From contig JAITYX010000077.1 in the NCBI GenBank assembly GCA_021018815.1, positions 1,761,501 through 1,825,500 on the forward strand: 64,000 nucleotides of DNA, given 5' to 3'. This document shows positions 38,085-48,473 of this stretch, one piece after another. This stretch comes from Talinum fruticosum. Its lineage: Eukaryota > Streptophyta > Magnoliopsida > Caryophyllales > Talinaceae. The notes beneath the pieces are model-generated. The model was not told the DNA's origin. It was given only the letters and a program-made list of their open reading frames with translations, and did not search any database. The stretch's first letter is position 1, and each line of letters begins with the position of its first letter. The translations under genes were made by a program, and so were the position numbers.

Positions 38085-39516
38085 TCACTCATTTGACAAA
38101 AAGTTAACAGGCTATAATCTTTGACAGCAAATTTTTACATACACCCAAGTGAATACAGCCCACGAGTGACGGATCTAGAAATTTCATGTACCTGATGTCC
38201 TATTGTTAACTTTCTTATTATAAGAACAAAGATTGTGTCGGTAATATTCATCAAGTATGAAATCAAATATGCAAAGTCAATGTGAATCAAGTATCTTGTC
38301 ACTAGCTATACCTGAAAATGTCATGATTTGCTTCATATCAAATCCAAATTCTCACTCCCAAAACCTAAAAATGTGCAAAACCATGCATTAATTCTTTTCT
38401 TAAAAAGAATAATCAGAACTGGTAAATAAATATGGAAGACAAGAAAAAAAGAATATTTCAAAGCTATTAAAGCTGGAGAGGTATACGCTTGAGATTGACA
38501 AGGCAATTATACATAATAAGTATAGAGAATTACTTTAAAGTTATACAATATTATGTTAGACAAGTCATCCTGTACTGCTAAGATATCGAGGACATTGAGG
38601 GGAGGATGAATATGACTTTGACAATTTCCTCTCACCCAAAAAATCCATTCATCAACCAAAATTTGACAATTATTAAAATAAAACCAAAGAAACTAAGAAA
38701 CCAGATATATATATAGCTTTAAGATCAGATTGTTATACTTTGCATCAGGCTGACTAAGCAAGCTGAAGAGAAAAGCCAAAAGCCGTGCCTAATCTTGTGT
38801 GCAATTGGCGAGGTAGCTCATCTAAGATATGCATCTTATAAGGACACTGCCCTATTACAGATACTTCATTGTCATCATCATCATCATCATCATCATAATC
38901 ATCCTCCATTACTTTACACAGTTGATTGTCAAATGCGTAAAACTTGAATCTACATAAATACATATTACAGAAACATTTCAATTGCAATGGAGTCTGTCAG
39001 TAGTGAAATTATACCACAATTGAAAGCACCACATAATTGATCGGCCATATATGGATTGGAAAAATATTGAATCAAGACCCTGTTGAGTCAAAGCATTGAT
39101 CTTTACAGGGAGAGCATTTGTAAGGACTAGTTCAAAATTGCACTGGTTGAATTTGCACATTCTCGCTTTGGACGGGTCATTAACAAATCAAACCAACTTC
39201 AGGTCAACCCAATTTTAGGTTGTGTTATTTAAGGTTGCAGTTCAAAATAGATAGAATTATTTGGATCAAGATCAAGTCAGATTTTGTGGAATTTTTTCAC
39301 ATAATTTGATATGAATTCTATAGGGTGGGGGTTCTAAGGTGGTCAACTTATACAAAGAAGCCCATCATTTGCAGCTAAACCATAATCTCAAACGTCTGTG
39401 CTTTTTAGGGTTACCTATTTCTTACAAGACGTGACTAACCAAGGTGCCCTCCCTTTTGCTGCACTCATCGCAGTCTCTGAAAACCCTGCCACCATAAAAT
39501 AAGGAGAAATAAGAGA
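38085..39516. other. intergenic between the two DMP copies
   Basis: Contains an (ATC)n microsatellite at 38872-38895, which creates a false acidic ORF on the minus strand, and the presumed promoter of copy B. No other gene is seen. Confidence 0.6.
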
Positions 39517-40172
39517 ATGGACCAAGCAAGAGAAACCAACGACATTGAAGTACACAGAGTGGAAGACCACCATCAAAATGAGCAAACACTTCCCCTCCTC
39601 CAAAGCATACCTCTACCTGATGCAGGGGACAGAAGCCAACTACAGGAAGCCATCAACCAGGCATTTCAAAGCACAGCTCACTTAGCCAACCTACTGCCTA
39701 CTGGAACCGTCATGGCCTTCCATCTTCTGGCACCTATTTTCACAAACACGGGTGATTGTGATGATGCAAGCCAACTAATGACTTCTATCCTGATTGTCCT
39801 TTGTGTATTCGCATGCTTCATACTTAGCTTCAGTGACACCTTCAAGGACAAGGATGGCAATGTGTACCATGGCTTCGCCACCTCCAAGGGTTTGTGGGTG
39901 ATAGATGGGTCAGTAGAACTTCCACCAGAGCAGGCAGCAAAATACCATCTCCAATTCATAGATTTTGTGCATGCTCTCATGTCAGTACTCGTTTTTACTG
40001 CCATCGCATTGCTTGACAAGAATACTGTACAGTGCTTCTATCCTGTACCAACAAAGGAGGACCAAGAGATTCTTACTGCACTTCCCTCGGTATAGGAGTC
40101 ATATGCAGTATGTTTTACATTACGTTCCCTACAAAGCGCCATGGTATTGGTTTCCCACTAACTGGTACTTGA
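39517..40172 (+). CDS. DMP (DUF679) membrane protein, copy B (apparent 1-base frame break near the C-terminus)
   Basis: A tandem paralogue of copy A with the same layout: acidic leader with TLPLLQS, AFQSTAHLANLLPTGTVMA, SFSDTFKDKDGN, GLWVIDGS, FVHALMSVLVFT and KNTVQCFYP. The open frame stops at 40095 after 192 aa, before the fourth membrane span. In the neighbouring frame, 40089-40172 reads GIGVICSMFYITFPTKRHGIG and on to a stop at the place expected from copy A. One base is therefore missing near 40084-40090. Unlike the other breaks in this window, the adjacent run is only three C, so a true frameshift is possible. If real, the product loses its last span, which may change topology. Confidence 0.8.
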
Positions 40173-40205
40173 TTTCATGGCTTCCCACTGACTGGCAGTT
40201 GATTT
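40149..40205. repeat. 30-bp tandem duplication over the DMP copy B stop codon
   Basis: GGTTTCCCACTAACTGGTAC at 40149 and GGCTTCCCACTGACTGGCAG at 40179 are each followed by TTGATTT. The unit covers the last codons and the stop. Confidence 0.85.
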
Positions 40206-40568
40206 TTTCGGGTTGACATGTCTTCACTCCACCTCCATTATGGACATTATTTTGTTTACAACACTATCTGTTGCTTCTTTTCCATTGTCCTTGTATGGTG
40301 CTTATCAGATTAGTTACGTTCCTGCTAAAAGTCTCATCATGATAAAATGTAATTATCACTGTACATAACTGCACATGGAAAGGAGAAGCTTAGCTGTAGA
40401 ATGAAAGGAGTACAACTGAATATGTTACAGGCTTACAGCATCATAAAGCAATGAAATAATGGGCAAAGACTAACTTGTATATATTGTTTAAGAAGTAGAG
40501 GAAACCTAGAGCGAACTAATTCAATTATCAATGATCAACACCAATACAAAAAGGAAAAAAAACCAGTA

Positions 40569-40577
40569 TGTCCAACC
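40569..40577. repeat. left 9-bp target site duplication of MULE
   Basis: TGTCCAACC directly precedes the left terminal inverted repeat and recurs at 48334-48342. Confidence 0.95.
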
Positions 40578-40697
40578 CAAAAACGACGCTGAGGTACTCC
40601 CGAGTTATTGTAAAATTATTTTTAGACCCCAAGTTCCGAAAAATGATTCTAAGTCCCCTAAATTATGTGAAAACTATATTCTTGGCCCAAATCCGGC
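40578..40697 (+). repeat. MULE left terminal inverted repeat
   Basis: 120 bases matching 48216-48333 in reverse complement, ending at CAAATCCGGC on the inner side. Confidence 0.95.
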
Positions 40698-41225
40698 TGA
40701 TGACGTCGGAAAACCGGGTGGTTAGGCGGGATTTATAAAAATTTGATTTGAAAGCCCCAAATTACCCTTTCGGTTGAAATCCCTAAAATCACTCTCTCTC
40801 TCTCCAACGGTCATGTTTGCAAATTATAAAATCTTTCCATTCTTCTTCTTCATTCATCTTCTCCATTGCTCTTCATTCTTCTCCATTATTGCTCTTCATC
40901 CTTCTTCTTTTTCTCTGCCCTCTTCTTTCTTCTCGCCTTAGTGTTTTGCTATGTGAAAGCTAGCTCTGTGAAAGCTTGAAAGCTTCATCAAAAGTTTCAG
41001 AACTTGCTCTGTGAAAGCTTGAAGCTCACTCTTCTCTTCTTTTGTCCGTCGTTTTGCGTACTTGCTCTTGCTTCGTGAAAGGTTCAAAGGTTTTCTGTTG
41101 CACTCGTGAAAGCTTAAAAGCGGCTCTGTTCTTAATGCTTCAAATTTCGAAAATTGGTATAATTATTGTTTAATTTTGTAATTTTATAATCGTGTTTTTG
41201 CAAATGCAGAGCAAGTTTATATAAA

Positions 41226-41558
41226 ATGGAAGAGATTTCTTCATCAAGGAGCAATTGATTCAATGTAAATGAGGAAGACATATGTCCAAGATGCAATATG
41301 ATGGGAACAAGAAAAGTGTCTCGTTCGAAGCAAAATCCAGAGAGAGAGTACATAAAGTGCATGAGATGTGAGAAGTTCTTGAAATGGGTTGATGAAAATC
41401 CTGAGTTTGAGAGAAGAATCATAAGGATGTTGAACGAAATCAAATCTGAATTGGTTGAATTAAAGATAATGTACAAGTTGATTGAGAAAGGCTTGAGCAT
41501 TGTTAGCATGTTATTAATAGGTTTAATTGTTGTAGTTGGTATTGTCCTTGTTATTTGA
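41226..41558 (+). pseudogene. MULE-borne GRF-like zinc-finger and C-terminal membrane protein, interrupted by an early stop
   Basis: From the ATG at 41226 one frame runs 110 codons to 41558, broken by a TGA at 41256-41258. After it come CPRC and, about 30 residues later, CMRCEKFLKW, two CxxC pairs spaced as in GRF-type zinc fingers. A helical, charged stretch follows, and a C-terminal membrane span (SMLLIGLIVVVGIVLVI). Short GRF-finger plus tail-anchor proteins are common in plants (Arabidopsis At4g04775 type, role unknown). Starting at the downstream ATG 41298 would lose the first CxxC. A leader with a probable intron (donor near 41155, acceptor before 41211) lies between it and the left TIR. 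Its position in the MULE mirrors the accessory gene of maize MuDR, but I see no sequence similarity to mudrB. Confidence 0.6.
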
Positions 41559-41706
41559 ATATGTTGTAGTGAAGAAGGTATGGGGGATGTTCTTTGAATA
41601 GTATGTCAAAGTTCTTGAAATGGGGATGTTCTTTGAAAGAAATGTGTAAATTTAATGAATGTTAGCATGATATTAGCAATCACGAGTATGTCAAAATTTA
41701 GTTGAA

Positions 41707-42008
41707 GAAGCGCACGGCACCCCGTGCATAACGTGCATGGCCGTGCAAAACAGAGCGAAGCAGGAATTTTAGTTAAAGAAGCGCACGGCACCCCGTGCAT
41801 AACGTACACGGCCGTGCAAAACAGGCAGAGAGCAGGAATTTTAGTTAAAGAAGCGCACGGCACCCCGTGCATAACGTGCACGGCCATGCAAAACAGGCAG
41901 AGAGCACGAGTTTTCGCACAGCCAGTCATGTCTGAACCCGCACTGCTGTGCGAACTCACGGCAGATTGCGCACGGTACCTCGTGCGATTTTCGCACGGCC
42001 GTGCGTCT
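41707..42008. repeat. three ~72-bp GC-rich repeats with nested palindromes
   Basis: Units begin GAAGCGCACGGCACCCCGTG at 41707, 41778 and 41850. Each holds a hairpin-forming GCACGGCACCCCGTGC and a GCACGGCCGTGC-like palindrome. Further CGCACGG/CCGTGCG inverted pairs continue to 42008. GC content is far above the surroundings. It lies between the 3' ends of the two convergent MULE genes. Confidence 0.9.
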
Positions 42009-45000
42009 ATCTGTATCGGCTGTTATTTAAGTTCCCTAATTGTAATTTCTTGTAATTAGTAGTAACATTCTTTTAATTCAACTTTGACATCACAGTATGT
42101 CAAAGTTTAGTTGGCATTAACACTCACTTTTAGTAAAAATTTAGTAATATTCTCTTAATTAGCGATAACATTGTAAATATGTCAAGTAAAATTAATCCAA
42201 TAATTTGATTAGCAATAACACCTACTAAGTACATCGAAGAGTTTAGTTGATGATTCAATCCGTACATATGTCAAAGTTTCCAAATTACATCACACTACTT
42301 TCGGTTTGTCAAACTTTCCAAAATAACAACCCTAGATGCATATGTCAATTGTCAATCCAATATGAACTTCTAGTAGCAATTAATGTCCGAGTAGAAGGTG
42401 AGGCTGGAGATGATGATGGAGCTGATGTTTTTCGGGTACGAGGTCTAGCAGTCTTGGTAGCCGAGGCACGAGATGTGGACTTCTAGAAGTAGGTCGAGTA
42501 GAAGTTGAGGCTGCAGAAGGACCCGCTGGTGTTGGAGAGTTGCTGCAATGTACTTTCCTTGGCCTCGCCACGAGGCTTGGGGTCCGTATTCTCAAGATTT
42601 TGTTTTCTTTTCCTCAACAATCTGCCAAATTCATCTTCGGGCTGACCACAAGTTAGAGCATTATGTCCTAACTTGTGGCATTTAGAGCATCTATTATGAA
42701 CAAGGATGAAGGAATTTAGTTGAAGAATAAAATAAGAAGAAAATGAAAAATAATGGAATAAGTGCTACCTGGTTGTGCCGGACCCAACAAGTAGAGGTGA
42801 TATTTGTCTGTGAATCGGGATACGATTCGAACTCCCTTCTTTTATGTTGAGGTGGTCCGCGGCTTTAACTTGGTGCCGTGGAGGGTCTAACTCGGGCAAG
42901 TTCCTACTCTCCCACATACAAGGATCGGAGATTGGATGAACAATATTGTTGTAAAGTTCCTTGTAAGTGTCCACACTAAAACAACCCTCTACATAATCTA
43001 CCAAAGGATGTTTCATCCTTAAAATACACCTAGCTGCATGCTTACAGGGAATTCCAAGTATGTTGCCACTTTTTACAATCACAAAACTTATCTTTCAACC
43101 TCACTCTGTGAAGTTTGTGTAACCTTCAGTGACATCAAACTCCCCATTGCCTGCATGAACAATACTTGAGCAATTCCTTATATCCCCCTCAATGAATCTC
43201 GGTTTCTTGTCAACATTATTAGGCACAAGTGTACTTTGCCAATTTTGTGCCTTCTTAAACCTTCTCACAAACCTATTGCCTATTAACTTCCTAATCTCCT
43301 CCAACATAATCAAACATGGCAGCCCTCTAAACTTAAGTATAGCATGATTGAAGCTCTCCACAAAGTTGTTAGTGTTATCCTCACATTTCAACTTTTCATC
43401 AAACTTGAACCTAGCCCAACGCTCTAATGGTTCATTGTCTTTCAGCCAATGATATCGTCGTTGGATCTACTTCCTTGATTTTTTCATACCCTTTACATGA
43501 ACATATGGGGCATATGCATTTGCAGCAATATAAAAATAGGCATGGAACCAAGCACCTAGGTAAAGGGAAATGAATGAAAATTGAAGCAAGTGCAACTAAT
43601 TGAACAAATGCAGAAATTGAAGAAATGTAAACCGAGGCAGTGGCTTACCTGGAAAATGTGCAGCAAAGTTTTTAAAATAATGTATGACGCAAATCCTCCT
43701 TGAAGCAGTGGGCATCACTTTGCTCAAGGCGAGATATGATCCCCTTAAGAAAAAAAAGAAATGAGGGGAAAAAACTAAGTAAGAATTCTTGCAGAGGATG
43801 GAGAAGTTGCAGGTAATAAAATAAGTAAGAAACTAACCTTGTGCCTGTCTCGATATAATGGTATATCCGGATTGATCATCTCGCTGCATCAAGAGCCCTC
43901 ACCAAACAGTTGAGAAAAATACTCCATTCTTCTTCATTTTTCATTTCAGCCACTCCATATGCTAATGGGAACCGCCCATTATTTCCATCCAAAGCCATGG
44001 CAGTGAGAAGCACTCCCTATACACTCCTTTTAGGTGAGTTGCATCTATGCCAATGAGAGGCCTGCAGTGTTCTTTGAAAGCAGCAATAGCAGGGCCAACA
44101 CGGATCACCATATGCTTGAAAACTGGATTCTTGGCAGGCCCTTCATCAATCCATGTTATCATGCAAACCGAAGCAGGATTCTTGGCTTTAAACTCCTCTC
44201 GTGTAGTGTGCCAAAACTTGTACCCTTCTTCATGTTTCCCTTCAATTGCAGATTTCATGATCTTCTTAGCCCTCCAAGCAGATGTAGTTAGGCACATAAG
44301 TTGAGTACTTCCTCATGATGATCGTTTGCATGCCTTTTACATCCATCTTAGGGGCAGCTATGAAGTAAGGAAGAAGTTTTTCGCAACCCATGGAGATGAT
44401 GCCAACCTGTTTCTCTCAGGCCTGTCACATACATGCTTTCCACTCGTGTACCTTCACCATCCAGGTTTTTCTCTCGACCAAAGCACTACAATGAAACCTC
44501 CAAGTGCATCTACGATCCTCACATCTCTGCGTGTATCTAGTTTGCTCATTCTTCGGCTTTTTCATGTGAAAGCCTTCTTGTATGGAGTACTCTTTCATGA
44601 CTCGCAACCAAATCCTTCTTGCACGTAAATATGTCACCAGCCATAACATTAATCTTTCCATCCTCGTTCCTTTTCCACAAGGTTCCATGAGCCAATATCT
44701 TAGCCATTTTATTGGTTACCAAATCCATATCTCCATCACTCGTCCACAATTTCTGCACCTAATTGCATTCTCTCTTCGACTTCAACCTCATCTACTCCTT
44801 CCGACTCACTTGAAAAATTCTCCTCATCCAAAGAAACTTCTTCATTATCATCACTCGCCAGCAGAATCATTATCATTACCTAAACTAAAATCCTCATCCT
44901 CACTACTGTCATCAGTAGACAGTTCATCAACACCCAATGTCATAGCATTGCCATTACCTCCAACAAGTGCAAGATGAACCTCCTCACCATCATCCCAATC

Positions 45001-45718
45001 ATCTCCATTTTTATCCCACTCGGGTTCTTTGGCTAGTGATTCTACATCAAAATCATCTAGTCCAAGTCCATCAAATTCAAAATCATTGGGTGAGGCAGGC
45101 TTGGTTTTTTAGGTTTGAACTTAGGCTTGGGTAAGGTAGGCTCGGGTAAGGCAGGCTTGCTTTGTGATGACCTAGTGCAAGGCTTGGGTGAGGCAGGCTT
45201 GCTTTGTGATGACCTAGTGTAAGGCTTGGGTGAGGCAGGCTTGCTTTGGGATGACCTACCGCATGGTTTGGTTTGGGGATCTCTAGTTTCTTGAGGTTTG
45301 GACTTAGATTTGGGTGAGGCAGGGTTAGGGATGGACTTAGGTTTGGGTGAGGTAGCTTTGGGTTGGGAAGACCTGGTGAATGGTTTGGGTTGCACATGAA
45401 CTTCAGTCGAGGCAACATCTGGTTTGGGGAAGTCTTTTCTTTAGGCTGGCCTTGAAGGCTTTCTTTGGGCCGGGCTTCGAGGATTTCGTAGTGGGCTTTG
45501 TTGGGAGTTTGCTACAGACCTTGTGACTGGTCTTCTTGGTATTAATTTTGCAGGCTGGGATGAAGGGGTCAAAATGAGTGTGTCAGCCCAAGTATTTATG
45601 AAGACTCGAGACATCTGCTCAATATCTTTCCGAGTCATGCAAAAGGAATCGGGTATAACGATGTCATTCTTATAGAGTTTTGATTCCAAGGCATTCTCTC
45701 GTGTCTTAGAAACTTACT

Positions 45719-47171
45719 TGAGTAAAATAGTATCTTCTCTAAGTGATTCGGCCCTCACTCATCTCTCGTTATCGCTTTCGGTTAGCGACTCGAAAACCGG
45801 TTCTTTATTCCGAGTCCACTCTCACTCGGATTAATCGCATTTCGAATATATCGGTATTCCGCCGTTTCTCACTCGTGAATCGACTTGTGGTTATTTACTC
45901 TATTGTTTGCATAGTCAGCATTCGTAGTTCTTTCCGTACTTAGTCTATATCAAGTTTTTCCTCTCTCGATATTCGTTACTGTAACTTGATTCTTTGCTTA
46001 AGACTAAGTCTTATGAAATTCCGAGCATCATGGATTTTAGACTCGTAAAATTCCATTTCTTTTCCGACTCGGATAATCTGTTAGTTAATTATCATGATTA
46101 TTTTATTATCTCGTGTCTAACCTTGGACCAAAGTATTTTATACTTTGAAAACCAAAGTTGTTTTACTTTTGTAGGTTATCCAATCGAGGATATCTTTTCA
46201 AACTACAAAAGTAGCCGACTTCGTAACGTCAAATCACCAAGCAGATATGGCTTTTCACCTTCCCTGCTTTAGTCCCGTAAGATTGTGTCGAAGTTGTCTC
46301 GCTTCCATATCTGGAAAAATGGAACGCTAAGCCTAACGGTGGTTTCCACCTCATTTTTCAAGACACAACCGATGGTTTTGGGACTTCCAAGAGAGTTAAA
46401 CCGTTGTTCAACGTTCATATTTCAACGGATACTTTCCGAGTGACTCGAAAGCTTCTACCAACGGTCACGAGAGGACTCTCGGTCAGCAGATGAAGATAAC
46501 GGCTACTCGCTTGGTTATCTATAAATAGAAGCCACTTCACAAGACTTGAAGGTTGCCGAACATATTGTCTATACACTTACTTGATCAAAGTTATTGTATT
46601 TACTCTCAATCTTCAACTTACAACTCCCACTCTGTAATTCATTACTTTCGAGTTGTAAGGTCTTGTACTTAGTTACAAACTCTTCTTACATTCTTTGTAA
46701 GGTCCCTTGACTAAGTCTGTAAAGGTTAACTCAGCTTAGTTGTCCCTAGCTGTAAGGGTTATCTCGGTTAGGAAGTACTAGATCGGATAAGGTAACTTCG
46801 AGTCTAGGAAAATTTGTATAGAGTTGTCTAAGGGAGAACTCGGGTTACGTCAAGTTCACGGTATTTTGTGGACTCAAAATAGTGGATTTGACTTCGTGTC
46901 CGGATTGACACGGGCCGTGGTTTTCTGCCCCGGGAGGGTTTCCACGTAAAATCTCTGTGTTCTTTTTCGAGTTCATTCTTGACTCGGACGACCTTAGTGC
47001 TCTTGCTTCTTCGATTCATTGCTTTCGAGTCCAATCTTTTCGACTCTGTTATTAGACTCGGATTCTGTCTTTGCCTCTTTTCGCGCAAAGTGTGTATTTT
47101 CGAAAGAATTTTCTATCACCCTATTCACCCCCTCTAGGGTGACTCGGACTCTCCTTGAACCAACCTTCAAT
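45719..47171 (+). mobile_element. probable solo LTR of a copia-type retrotransposon nested in the MULE
   Basis: The block of ~1.45 kb interrupts the transposase and has a different base composition. It holds an LTR-like promoter, TATAAATA at 46520, and ends with CCTATTCACCCCCTCTAGGG, a string typical near the 3' end of plant copia LTRs. TTACTTG occurs at both junctions (45714-45720 and 47172-47178), consistent with a target duplication. The start TG is present if TTACT is the 5-bp duplication, but the end reads TTCAAT rather than CA, so the right border is uncertain by a few bases. No internal coding region or second LTR is seen. Confidence 0.65.
46520..46527 (+). promoter_or_regulatory. TATA box of the solo LTR
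   Basis: TATAAATA in a well-spaced promoter context. It would drive plus-strand transcription, antisense to the transposase downstream part. Confidence 0.6.
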
Positions 47172-48215
47172 TTACTTGGCTAATTGATAAAGGCTCATCA
47201 TCAACTACGAGCAAATTCTGTTTTTGTTTCACCGAGGCATTCAACTCATCAATGCTTTCAATGGTCTCATTGTGCTATCGAAGGTTCCCTAAGTTCAACC
47301 ATGTAAATGGGAATGCTAACAAAATGTTTCGACCTCCCCAATGCTTGACTAAATTCAGCCATTCAGGATCATTATTCACCGACCATCTTTGCCCTTCTCT
47401 GTTTGGAGGGTGCCATTGAAACCCAAGCATATTTAGGAAAATCTATGCCTAATTCCCCGTTAATCGTCTCACATCCCTATATAATTCACTACCATTGTAC
47501 TCATCCAAAACAATATCATGCACTCTTATAATTTTTCTTTAAAATGAACTATAATACTCCTATCGTGCTTCCCTGTTCCACACATATCACAAAAATTCAC
47601 CATTAAAACAAAATTACAGCAAATAAGGCCTCACAAAACACCAACAACCACATCCACAACAGATTCGAAAACAAAAACATCGCCAAACATCACCAAACAT
47701 CACTTCATAATTTCACGTAAACCCTAAAAATTTTGATTTTCAAAGATAATAACTTCATGCAAATCCACGAATTATTCATTATAATTTCAATTAACTTCAT
47801 AATTCTCATACGTGATCCTTCTAAAACACATTATTCCACTCAATCAAAACGAAAAACCCACCGATTTCATAAAACCCCTAAAATTCGAAGATGAAATTTG
47901 AAACTGCTCGAAAAAAGAATGAAATCGCATACCATTTTCATCTTCCTAATCTTCACTTCTGCTTAACTTCAACTTTCTTCTTTGATTTCGCTTGCCAGGC
48001 TTGATCAACAATGGCGATCGATTGATATTTCTCAAACAAAATCGTCCACCCGTATGAGAGAGAGAGTGAAAGATAGAAAGAGAGAGAGGCAGAGTTAGAA
48101 TGGAGGGGAAAATCGAGGAAGTTAATGAATCTAACCGGACAAAATTAGTTTCTCATTTATTCGCGCAAAACGTCATGGGCAAAATTGACATTTCACAACG
48201 CCGTTTACCCTCCGG

Positions 48216-48333
48216 GCCGGATTTGGGCCAAGAATATAGTTTTCACATAATTTAGGGGACTTAGAATCATTTTTCGAACTTGGGGTCTAAAAATAGTTTT
48301 ACAATAACTCGGAGTACCTCAGCGTCGTTTTTG
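48216..48333 (-). repeat. MULE right terminal inverted repeat
   Basis: 118 bases, the reverse complement of 40578-40697 with one substitution and two single-base length differences in C runs. Confidence 0.95.
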
Positions 48334-48342
48334 TGTCCAACC
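48334..48342. repeat. right 9-bp target site duplication of MULE
   Basis: TGTCCAACC, identical to 40569-40577. Confidence 0.95.
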
Positions 48343-48473
48343 TTGTCATTTTCAAATTGCAAAAGCCTTGACAGAGGCATTAGAGATACAAAATCCAGAC
48401 AAAGAAAAATGCCAAAATAAATAAAAAATTATTCACAAGAAATGGGTCAAAAACTCTAACAGTACACTGAAGT

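Larger units (their letters stand above)
42483..47603 (-). pseudogene. MuDR/MURA-type transposase, broken by frame shifts and a solo LTR
   Basis: Starting near the ATG at 47603, pieces of one transposase appear in order on the minus strand. An N-terminal part (47603-47178) contains SIIVHFKEK and NNDPEWLNLVKHWGGRN. After the solo LTR come 45700-45060 (KNDIVIPDSFCMTRKDIEQ, then Pro/Ser repeats of the form TRSSQSKPASPKP) and an acidic linker. The MUDR domain is at 44640-44425 (EYSIQEGFHMKKPKNEQTRY). The MULE catalytic region is at 44297-43840 (CRPLIGIDATHLKG with the first Asp; IYRDRHKG-like). Then follow NNFVESFNH (43391-43101), a SWIM zinc finger CDC...CKH (about 43080-43030) and a CCHC knuckle CSKCHKLGHNALTC (about 42690-42645). 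Codons are shared among all three frames, with several in-frame stops, so as written it is non-functional. Confidence 0.85.
40578..48333. mobile_element. complete Mutator-like element (MULE), 7756 bp
   Basis: It is bounded by terminal inverted repeats of about 120 bp (40578-40697 and 48216-48333) that differ by one substitution and two one-base lengths, both starting CAAAAACGACGCTGAGGTAC. A perfect 9-bp direct repeat, TGTCCAACC, flanks it, which is diagnostic for Mutator insertions. Inside are a minus-strand transposase gene starting near the right end, a plus-strand small zinc-finger/membrane gene near the left end, a palindrome-rich array at 41707-42008, and a nested solo LTR. The near-identical termini suggest recent insertion. 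The many frame breaks in the transposase suggest either decay or assembly errors. Confidence 0.95.

Noticed and set aside
38754..38987. Acidic ORF with a run of Asp
   Set aside because: Created by the (ATC)n microsatellite at 38872-38895.
41707..41920. Regular repeat spacing suggestive of a CRISPR array
   Set aside because: Plant nuclear context, units are contiguous repeats without unique spacers, and there are no cas genes.
45743..46272. Two short plus-strand ORFs inside the solo LTR
   Set aside because: No recognised domain; LTRs rarely encode proteins, and the ORFs are short.
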